Shown here in pieces: positions 1-5,101 of a stretch of DNA of 7,230 nucleotides; positions within the stretch are counted from its first letter, which is position 1; every line of letters starts with the position of its first letter. The position numbers and the translations under genes were made by a program. Under the pieces are notes generated by a model, which was given only the letters and a program-made list of their open reading frames with translations, was not told where the DNA came from and did not search any database. The DNA comes from Betaproteobacteria bacterium (GTDB lineage: Bacteria > Pseudomonadota > Gammaproteobacteria > Burkholderiales > Casimicrobiaceae): positions 1-7,230 of the forward strand of contig PLYG01000533.1 of the NCBI GenBank assembly GCA_003153335.1, written 5' to 3'.

Positions 1-102
1 GCGGCCCGCGCGCGGCGGCGCGCCGTAAGCTGGACGATCGCGAAAGCGCGCAACGGTGCGCATGAGCGTCGCATACAAGGTTCCGTAACTCGGTGGATCC
101 AT
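1..102 (-). CDS. Probable acyl-CoA ligase (AMP-binding family), N-terminal fragment
   Basis: An open frame of 34 codons starts at ATG 102-100 and runs off the left edge without a stop. The visible protein begins MDPPSYGTLYATL and contains ARFRDRPAYGAP. This resembles the N-terminus of many AMP-dependent acyl-CoA synthetases, where a helix is followed by an 'ARFPDRPA' turn before the first core strand. The catalytic motifs lie outside the window, so the family call is an inference from a short segment. The start lies only 6 bases past the TAA of the upstream dehydratase subunit, with no other start nearby. Its Shine-Dalgarno sequence is weak, which suggests translational coupling. As the last visible gene of the operon, a ligase would make the CoA thioester used by the upstream enzyme. 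It could also be an unrelated catabolic protein with a similar N-terminus. Confidence 0.6.
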   Translation of the reverse strand, partial: MDPPSYGTLYATLMRTVARFRDRPAYGAPPRAGR

Positions 103-108
103 GATTTT

Positions 109-1362
109 TTACCGGCTTGCGTGGATCTCGTGGGTCGTCACGCGGAGGTGACCGTATTTCTTCTGCTCCAGCGCCTCGATATAGGCCTCGATGCGCGTCT
201 GTACGGCGGCATCGGAGACGGCGCGCGAATCGGTGTGATCGCCTTCGAGGATCAGCACCGGGACGCCGCAGCGGCGCTCTACCGCGCGTTGGAGGTCCAG
301 CGCACCCAGGGCATCGGGCTTGCAGCTTCGGTTCGAGTGAATGACCAGGCCGTCTGCCTGGTAGAGCGAAATAAGGCCGCACAACTTATCGATCTTGTGC
401 GCGACGCTTTGATTCATCGTCACCGCGGTCGAATACTCGCGCGCCATCGAGCGCAGCGGATCGGCCGGATCGACCTCACGCACCCAATGATAGAGATAGG
501 TCGCGCCGACGATCGCCGCGCCGTGCTCGCCCAGGCGGCGACTCAGCGAGCCGAGCGCGAACCAGAACGGAATGTTGTCCCAGAAGAGGCGGAAGCGCTC
601 TTCGCCCGCGGCCACATAGCCGCTCGCGACGCGTTCGGAAAGCTCGGCGTACAACGAACGGTAGACGTCCACGGCCGCCTGCGTTCCGCGCAGGCAGACG
701 ATCGGGCCCATGTTGACGAGAATATCGGTTGTCGTGATCGGCGATGGCTTGGTCGCGCCGAGTTCGAGGCATTTGCGCCAGTATTCATGCGCTTCGCGAG
801 AGAGCTTCATCACCTCGGTGAAGCGGTCGCGATCGAAAGGACGGCCGGTGATGCGTTCGATGCGGCGGATGCTCTCTTCGAATTGTGCAACGATGTAATC
901 GATCGAATGCGGCGTGATGCTGCCGCTGAAGTTGTACGGCATGTCGACGACGGCGAGTTCGCAGCCGAAATGCCGGGTGAGATCCTCGAACCACTTGGTC
1001 ACGGTACTGCAGCTCGCGGTCGCGCAGAACACGATGTCGGGCGCCGGCAGCCCGCCCCACGGACTGTGGCCGCCCATGCGCACACCGAGATCGCAGCGCA
1101 CGTACGAACAAGTTTCCTGCGACAACCCCGCCGCTTCGGCGAGTTCGGACAGCGCGGGACCCAAGCCCTTGGTGCCGCAGGTCGCCGAATGGTTTTCGGG
1201 GAACAGCACTTCGACATCCGCCGCGACGAGGATTTCGGTCGGCATGATCACTGTGGACCACGCGACCTTGCGGCCTTGCGCTTTCGCCTCGCGACAGCCG
1301 GCGTAATAGTCACGCATCACTTTTTGCGTGAGCGTGGTGGTTTCCAGTTTTTTCGGCGACAT
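109..1362 (-). CDS. 2-hydroxyacyl-CoA dehydratase / benzoyl-CoA reductase family subunit (BcrB/HgdA-like)
   Basis: This 417-residue protein is one of the two iron-sulfur subunits of a BCR/HAD-type enzyme in the cytoplasm. The family signature appears in order: IMPTEILVAADVEVLFPEN at about 39-57, a first cluster cysteine in SQETCSYVR (C85), a second in CATASCSTVTKW (C118) followed by VVDMPYNF, and a third in HSNRSCKP (C347) before VPVLILEGDHTD near the C-terminus. The positions of the three cysteines fit ligands of one [4Fe-4S] cluster. The length is within the family range. The gene follows the partner subunit after 13 bases, and ATG 1362 is the start that keeps the whole N-terminal helix. 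Its Shine-Dalgarno sequence is weak (GAG only), so coupling to the upstream gene is likely. The substrate is not determined: 2-hydroxyacyl-CoA dehydration and aryl-CoA reduction are both possible for the family. Confidence 0.9.
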   Translation of the reverse strand: MSPKKLETTTLTQKVMRDYYAGCREAKAQGRKVAWSTVIMPTEILVAADVEVLFPENHSATCGTKGLGPALSELAEAAGLSQETCSYVRCDLGVRMGGHSPWGGLPAPDIVFCATASCSTVTKWFEDLTRHFGCELAVVDMPYNFSGSITPHSIDYIVAQFEESIRRIERITGRPFDRDRFTEVMKLSREAHEYWRKCLELGATKPSPITTTDILVNMGPIVCLRGTQAAVDVYRSLYAELSERVASGYVAAGEERFRLFWDNIPFWFALGSLSRRLGEHGAAIVGATYLYHWVREVDPADPLRSMAREYSTAVTMNQSVAHKIDKLCGLISLYQADGLVIHSNRSCKPDALGALDLQRAVERRCGVPVLILEGDHTDSRAVSDAAVQTRIEAYIEALEQKKYGHLRVTTHEIHASR

Positions 1363-1375
1363 TGTGGCTCGCGTG

Positions 1376-2536
1376 TCACATCAGTATCTCGGCGAAAGCT
1401 TCGAGGCGGGTCAATACCGGACCGAAGCCGGTGGGGTCCTCGTCGAAGTCGAGCACAAGGTTGGGAATTCCCCGCTTTTCCATCTCGGCCTTCAGATAAC
1501 GCAGGTCGAACCATTCCGGTTCGCAGAATTTCGGCACCAGGAAGACGACGCCGCGCGCAGCGCCGCGTTGCCACTGATCGAGGATGAATTCGTGACGATG
1601 GATCGTGTCATGATGGCGCGTCGCGAGCGGCGGACCCTGCGTGAAGGCGCGCGCGAGCGCGAGATAAGGATCACCCCCGGTTGCCACGGCCACACCGCCG
1701 CACATGCCGAGCAGCAGATCGTCGCCGACGACCGCGAACCCCGCCTCGTCGAACAGCGCGAGGAAGTCCGGATGCGGAAGCTGGCAGGCGAGCCCCGACA
1801 CGACGACGGGAATCTTGCTGCGACGCGACCGCGCATCGCTCGTGAGTTCGGCGAGAAAGGCATCGAGCAGCGGCAAGTAATCGTCGGCGTGCATCAACGT
1901 GCCGGCTTTGAGCACCGCCGCCGCGTGAGCAAGCGGCATGGTGGCTTCGAGCGTTGCACGCCGGCTGCAGAACGCCTGTTGGCTGGCGCGCAGGCGGTTG
2001 CAACGATCGATCGCGCAAGCGAGCGCACCGTCGTCGATCGTCACACCAAGCTTCTGCGCCAGAGTCGCTCCGACGCGCCGCAGCTCGGCCGCGAGATAGG
2101 CGACCGACGCGTCGCTATCGAGGCGCTCCGGCAGCGTCACCATGTCGACCATGAAACGCTCGCTGAAATTCAGCGCCCAGATGCTGGCGACCAACTTCGC
2201 CGAATCGCAGATCGGCGGAAAGAGCACCGCATCGAGCTGGTCGAACGCGCCATGGAGCGCATATTCGGTGGTCGAACGTACGATCGAGCAAGTGAACTGT
2301 TGGATGTACGCATTTGCGCGCGATACCGCGATGGAGCCTCCCCACAGACCGGTGGGTAGCGCCCCGCAGGCGTAAATCAGCTCGGTCGGCACATAGGTCG
2401 GGAAGTAGCCGACGACGTGCGCCGCGGGGTGGCGTTGCTTCCATTCGCGGAGACACGCGCCCGGATGATCGAGGGCGCGTGCGCAGGCGTCGAGCAGCGC
2501 CGTGCGGGCGTCTGGGGTGGTGGCAGTCGCTATCAT
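1376..2536 (-). CDS. 2-hydroxyacyl-CoA dehydratase / benzoyl-CoA reductase family subunit (BcrC/HgdB-like)
   Basis: This 386-residue protein is the second iron-sulfur subunit and partner of the downstream 417-residue one. It shows the family's N-terminal block GYFPTYVPTELIYACGALP (43-61), then QQFTCSIVRS (C83), FDQLDAVLFPPICDSAK (C110), GDDLLLGM in the middle, and VPKFCEPEW (C338) near the end. C83, C110 and C338 are the expected ligands of one [4Fe-4S] cluster. The spacing resembles that of the paired subunit, consistent with ancient duplication of the two chains. The start at 2536 overlaps the activase stop as ATGA and has a good Shine-Dalgarno GTGAGGAA (2549-2542) 5 bases before the ATG. 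Synthesis of activase and enzyme is therefore probably coupled. The protein lacks a signal peptide and membrane segments. Substrate specificity cannot be inferred. Confidence 0.92.
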   Translation of the reverse strand: MIATATTPDARTALLDACARALDHPGACLREWKQRHPAAHVVGYFPTYVPTELIYACGALPTGLWGGSIAVSRANAYIQQFTCSIVRSTTEYALHGAFDQLDAVLFPPICDSAKLVASIWALNFSERFMVDMVTLPERLDSDASVAYLAAELRRVGATLAQKLGVTIDDGALACAIDRCNRLRASQQAFCSRRATLEATMPLAHAAAVLKAGTLMHADDYLPLLDAFLAELTSDARSRRSKIPVVVSGLACQLPHPDFLALFDEAGFAVVGDDLLLGMCGGVAVATGGDPYLALARAFTQGPPLATRHHDTIHRHEFILDQWQRGAARGVVFLVPKFCEPEWFDLRYLKAEMEKRGIPNLVLDFDEDPTGFGPVLTRLEAFAEILM

Positions 2537-3330
2537 CGCGGTTCCTCACCGGTATTCAGGTAACGCTGGCGCGCGATCAGCGCGGCCCCAAGCGCACCGA
2601 TGATCTGCGATTCGTCGCTCACGTTGAGCGTCAAGCCGAGTTCGCGTTCGATCGCATCGCGCATGCCAACATTGCGCGCGACGCCGCCGCTCATCGTGAG
2701 TTCTGCTTCGATGCCGACGCGCTTGAGCAGCCCGATGACGCGCTGTGCGATCGCCGCGTGCAGACCGCGGGCGATGTCCTTGATCTCGGCGCCGTCGGCG
2801 ATGTGCGACACGACCTCCGATTCCCCGAAGACAGTGCAGAAGCTGCTGATCGTCTGCGGTTTCGTCGATTCCCGCGATAGCGGCCCCAAGTCCTCGAGAT
2901 CGACTTCCAGCGCCCGCGCCATCACTTCAAGGAAGCGCCCGGTGCCGGCAGCGCACTTATCGTTCATCGCGAAATTCGCAACTTCGCCCTTCGCGCCGAC
3001 GCGGATCGCCTTGGTGTCCTGGCCGCCGATGTCCAGGACCGTGCGTGTACCGGGGAAAAGGTGGACCGCACCGCGCGCGTGACAGGTGATCTCGGTCACC
3101 CGCGCATCCGCCGCGACGCGTTTGCGCCCATAGCCGGTGGCGATCGTAAGCGCGATCGACACCGGATCGACGCCTCCGCTCTCGAGCGCCGCACGCAGTG
3201 CCGCCTCACCTGCCTGTGCGACACGCGCGCCAGTCGGCACGACGGCCTTGGCGACGATGTCCATCGCGTCGTTGACGATCACGCACTTGATCGCGAGCGA
3301 GCCGATGTCGACGCCGGCAAAATGGCTCAT
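2533..3330 (-). CDS. Acyl-CoA dehydratase/reductase activase, BadF/BadG/BcrA/BcrD ATPase family (HgdC-like)
   Basis: This 265-residue protein is the ATP-dependent electron-transfer component. A homodimer of this family carries one [4Fe-4S] cluster between its subunits and delivers an electron to the two-subunit enzyme as ATP is hydrolysed. The actin/Hsp70-type nucleotide fold is visible: GVDIGS (6-11, phosphate 1), ATGYGR (64-69), LDIGGQDTK (99-107, phosphate 2), and MSGGVARN (213-220) with IGALGAALIA (244-253). Two cysteines bind the shared cluster: C126 in NDKCAAGTGRF and C165 in FCTVFGESE. Their spacing of 39 matches what is known for HgdC of Acidaminococcus. Length is typical for HgdC-type activases. 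It overlaps the upstream regulator by ATGA at 3330-3327 and the downstream subunit by ATGA at 2536-2533. Only one activase is present, unlike four-subunit class I benzoyl-CoA reductases, which have two paralogues. Confidence 0.95.
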   Translation of the reverse strand: MSHFAGVDIGSLAIKCVIVNDAMDIVAKAVVPTGARVAQAGEAALRAALESGGVDPVSIALTIATGYGRKRVAADARVTEITCHARGAVHLFPGTRTVLDIGGQDTKAIRVGAKGEVANFAMNDKCAAGTGRFLEVMARALEVDLEDLGPLSRESTKPQTISSFCTVFGESEVVSHIADGAEIKDIARGLHAAIAQRVIGLLKRVGIEAELTMSGGVARNVGMRDAIERELGLTLNVSDESQIIGALGAALIARQRYLNTGEEPR

Positions 3331-4064
3331 GACTTCGCCTTCATCGTCGCCTTTCCGTTCGCTTTCGGCCTTACATTCGCTGCGGGCGAAGCGGCAGCGG
3401 CTGGCGACAGCGCCTTTCGCACACTCGCCGCCGCTTCGCGCACGTGCGCGTGCGAGAGTTTCACTGCTCGCTCACTGTCGCCGCCGACAATCGCCGCGAA
3501 GATTGCCCGATGTTCTTCCCAGAAGCGATGATGCGCGCGTCCCGACAGCAGCACCGCCTGCATAACGCGCCGCAGATGATCGGAATGCAGATTAAAAAGG
3601 TCGGCCATGAACCGATTACCGGAGAGCCGATAGATGAAACGATGAAACGTCATGTCGGCTTTGATCAGTGCGTCTGTCGATCCCGACGCGAGCGCATCGT
3701 CGCCTGCCTTCAGGAGTTGCTTGCCTTCGTCACGCGTAGCAGCGTCGATGGGCTGCGACACCGCGAGCCGCGCCGCCAGCGGATCGAGCGCGTCGCGAAT
3801 CGCGTAGATGTCATGCACGATGACCGGATCGATCGGCGCAACGCGCACGCCGCGCCGGCCGGTATCGATGACAAAACCCTGCGCCTTCAGTAGCAGCAGC
3901 GCCTGATTCACCGGCATGCGGGAAACATTGAGCCGCTCCGCGATCCGATCCTGCGTGAGCCGCTCGTTGGGGCTCAACGCGCCGTCGCAGATCGCATTTC
4001 GGATGCGCGCGAGCGTTTCCTCGAACAGGCTGGTTGCGTCAACGTGGGTGAGCTTGCTGACCAT
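3327..4064 (-). CDS. GntR-family transcriptional regulator, FCD (FadR C-terminal domain) subfamily
   Basis: This 245-residue regulator probably senses an intermediate of the pathway encoded downstream. Residues 13-77 form the GntR winged helix: LARIRNAICDGAL, the recognition region TQDRIAERLNVSRMPVNQAL (37-56), and the wing DTGRRGVRVAP. Residues 80-215 are the helical FCD ligand domain. The usual metal/ligand residues are in place: D137 and H141 (DMTFH), H185 (EEHRAI) and H207 (SHAHVRE). The last 27 residues are a low-complexity Ala/Pro/Lys tail. The frame remains open upstream to 4337, but the extra 91 residues are Cys/Arg/Gly-rich without domain character and run through the promoter, so M at 4064 is chosen. 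No good Shine-Dalgarno precedes it. It is the first gene of the leftward operon, and its stop overlaps the activase start (ATGA). A palindrome at its own start codon suggests autoregulation. Confidence 0.93.
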   Translation of the reverse strand: MVSKLTHVDATSLFEETLARIRNAICDGALSPNERLTQDRIAERLNVSRMPVNQALLLLKAQGFVIDTGRRGVRVAPIDPVIVHDIYAIRDALDPLAARLAVSQPIDAATRDEGKQLLKAGDDALASGSTDALIKADMTFHRFIYRLSGNRFMADLFNLHSDHLRRVMQAVLLSGRAHHRFWEEHRAIFAAIVGGDSERAVKLSHAHVREAAASVRKALSPAAAASPAANVRPKANGKATMKAKS

Positions 4065-4081
4065 ATTTCGTATACGGAATA
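4064..4081. promoter_or_regulatory. Candidate GntR/FCD operator (GTATAC-centred palindrome)
   Basis: TATTTCGTATACGGAATA is an 18-bp inverted repeat with only one mismatched pair (4068/4077), centred on GTATAC. FCD-type GntR proteins commonly bind short palindromes with a GT...AC core, so this fits the adjacent regulator. It covers the 5' leader and touches the first base of the regulator's ATG, downstream of the predicted leftward -10. A bound protein there would block initiation or early elongation. Binding is inferred, not shown. Confidence 0.65.
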
Positions 4082-4091
4082 CAGTATGCTG

Positions 4092-4120
4092 ATATTGGAC
4101 CCCGCCGGCGCTACTGTCAA
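4092..4120 (-). promoter_or_regulatory. Candidate sigma-70 promoter of the leftward operon
   Basis: Read on the minus strand, a perfect TTGACA (4120-4115) is followed after 17 bases by CAATAT (4097-4092), a weak -10 that keeps the A at position 2 and the T at position 6. Transcription would begin near 4085, giving a leader of about 21 nucleotides before the regulator's ATG at 4064. The GTATAC palindrome lies directly downstream. The -35 and the spacing are convincing; the -10 is only a half match. Confidence 0.5.
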
Positions 4121-4236
4121 GGCCGGCCTTAGCCGACCGGTCAACGCATCGGCATATGCAACCCGGACAGCCCCACGCATCGCAATCCTTTCCTGGCCGG
4201 CGCCACGCGGCGCTGCCGGACTGACCCGCGCGCGCC

Positions 4237-4263
4237 GCCTCGACGGAATTGTCCCGTTGAGGC
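4237..4263. repeat. Inverted repeat (10-bp arms, 7-base loop) in the divergent control region
   Basis: Left arm GCCTCGACGG (4237-4246) and right arm CCGTTGAGGC (4254-4263) are complementary except for one G:T pair (4242/4258), around the loop AATTGTC. The pair is a wobble in plus-strand RNA and a C:A mismatch in minus-strand RNA. No T-tract follows on either strand, so an intrinsic terminator is unlikely. It sits 29 bases upstream of the TACAAT box of the rightward genes. It may be an operator or a structured leader element. Its right arm can alternatively pair with 4271-4277. Confidence 0.5.
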
Positions 4264-4291
4264 AAAGTAATGCCCTCGAAGGTATTGGGCC

Positions 4292-4297
4292 TACAAT
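4292..4297 (+). promoter_or_regulatory. Candidate -10 box for the DUF928-cyclase transcript
   Basis: TACAAT matches five of six bases of the sigma-70 -10 consensus, and initiation near 4304 would give a leader of about 32 nucleotides to the ATG at 4336. At the proper distance upstream the sequence is AATGCC or TAATGC, which is a poor -35, and no extended -10 TG is present. The promoter may need an activator, perhaps acting at the inverted repeat just upstream. Confidence 0.35.
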
Positions 4298-4322
4298 GTC
4301 GGCTGCGCACGAGCATCGAAAT

Positions 4323-4329
4323 GAGGGAG
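4323..4329 (+). promoter_or_regulatory. Ribosome binding site fixing the DUF928 start
   Basis: GAGGGAG lies 6 bases before the ATG at 4336. It overlaps the earlier in-frame ATG at 4321, which has no purine-rich stretch at the right distance. This favours 4336, which also gives the cleaner signal peptide. Confidence 0.7.
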
Positions 4330-4335
4330 TCCATC

Positions 4336-5022
4336 ATGCGGGTTTCTACGAAACGAATTGCCGCGCTTGCGGCACTTGCAGTGGCTGCGCCCCTGTGGGG
4401 GATGCTCGCAGAAATCGCCTCCGCGGCCGATCTCCCCAGTTACAAGCCCCCTTCCCGCGGCGCGCCTTCGAGCCGCATCGGCGGCGGCACGCGGGGCCTC
4501 ATTCCGCCGCGGCAGATCTGGGCGCTTGCGCCCGACCACACCGGACTCACGACGCGCGAACAGCCGAGCCTGTACTGGTATGTGGCAAAGCCGGTGACGT
4601 CGTACCTGGAACTCACGGCGATGAACGACCCGGCTGCAAAGCCGTTGCTCGAGCTAACCATTGCGCCGTCGCCGTCGGCGGGCGTGCAGCGGATCGACCT
4701 TGCGCGTCACGGCGTTCGGCTGCAGCCCGGGGTAGAGTACCGCTGGTACGTGAGCTTCGACGGCGACTCGAAGCAGCGCTCCAACAACGGCCGGATCGAG
4801 CGCGTTGCTCCGAGCGCGGCGCTCGCCAAGCGGCTCGAGGCAAAGCCGAAGGCGGGACAGCCGGCGGTTTACGCCGAGGAAGGCCTGTGGTATGACGCCA
4901 TCGCGGCCATCGGCGAACTGATCGAACAGTCGCCGAACGACGCCGACCTGCACCGGCAGCGCGCCGCGCTGCTCGAGCAGGTGGGACTGCCGGAGGCCGC
5001 GGTGGCCGACGTGCGGCGCTAG
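4336..5022 (+). CDS. Secreted DUF928-family protein
   Basis: This 228-residue protein begins with a Sec signal peptide: positively charged MRVSTKR, a hydrophobic Ala/Leu stretch, and a likely cleavage site after ASA (residue 30) before ADLPSYKP. The mature part shows the recurrent DUF928 pattern: PP-x-RGAPSSRIGGGTRG (38-54), LAPDHTGLTTREQPSLYWYV (64-83), LQPGVEYRWYV (129-139) and a short NNGRIERV (150-157). A helical C-terminal third follows (ALAKRLEAKPK to the end), rich in Ala, Glu and Leu, resembling a TPR-like helical pair. No enzymatic role is known for the family, and none is visible here. It should reside in the periplasm. The next gene, a CHASE2 cyclase, starts 79 bases later on the same strand with no terminator or new promoter seen between them. 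The two are probably cotranscribed, and the protein may influence the periplasmic sensor. Confidence 0.85.
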   Translation: MRVSTKRIAALAALAVAAPLWGMLAEIASAADLPSYKPPSRGAPSSRIGGGTRGLIPPRQIWALAPDHTGLTTREQPSLYWYVAKPVTSYLELTAMNDPAAKPLLELTIAPSPSAGVQRIDLARHGVRLQPGVEYRWYVSFDGDSKQRSNNGRIERVAPSAALAKRLEAKPKAGQPAVYAEEGLWYDAIAAIGELIEQSPNDADLHRQRAALLEQVGLPEAAVADVRR

Positions 5023-5090
5023 GAGTCTGCCGGACTGCGTCGCGTGACCGCCATCGCCACCGGGCATCCCGAGCGCCATCCCTGCTGAAA

Positions 5091-5095
5091 GGCGG
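5091..5095 (+). promoter_or_regulatory. Ribosome binding site supporting a TTG start
   Basis: GGCGG, preceded by AAA, lies 6 bases before TTG 5102. The frame is closed by TGA at 5045-5047, and no ATG or GTG occurs in frame between that stop and 5102. TTG is therefore the best start that retains the N-terminal membrane anchor. Confidence 0.6.
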
Positions 5096-5101
5096 ACTGC
5101 C

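Noticed and set aside
121..1587. A 488-codon open frame on the plus strand
   Set aside because: It lies wholly antisense to the two iron-sulfur subunit genes. Its product is a compositionally biased Arg/Ala/His-rich string without domain motifs, whereas the minus-strand frames carry clear family signatures. Such long mirror frames are expected in GC-rich coding DNA.
1328..2359. A 343-codon open frame on the plus strand
   Set aside because: It is antisense to the 386-residue dehydratase subunit, with no recognisable domain. It is a shadow of GC-rich codon use.
4280..4290. An 11-base string GGTATTGGGCC repeated at 7004-7014
   Set aside because: One copy is in the control region and the other lies in the cyclase coding sequence near its end. 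No longer similarity surrounds them, so chance is the simplest explanation.
4270..4335. A 22-residue longer N-terminus for the DUF928 protein (ATG 4270 or 4321)
   Set aside because: ATG 4270 lies before the TACAAT box and ATG 4321 has no ribosome site at the right distance. ATG 4336 has GAGGGAG at 6 bases and yields a normal signal peptide.
4065..4335. A cAMP-CRP site in the divergent region, expected if the cyclase were autoregulated
   Set aside because: No TGTGA-N6-TCACA-like palindrome was found by eye in this interval.
4065..4337. A 91-residue N-terminal extension of the GntR regulator
   Set aside because: The extension has no domain character, crosses the predicted promoter and palindrome, and GntR proteins of this subfamily normally begin shortly before the winged helix. 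The start at 4064 fits the family.
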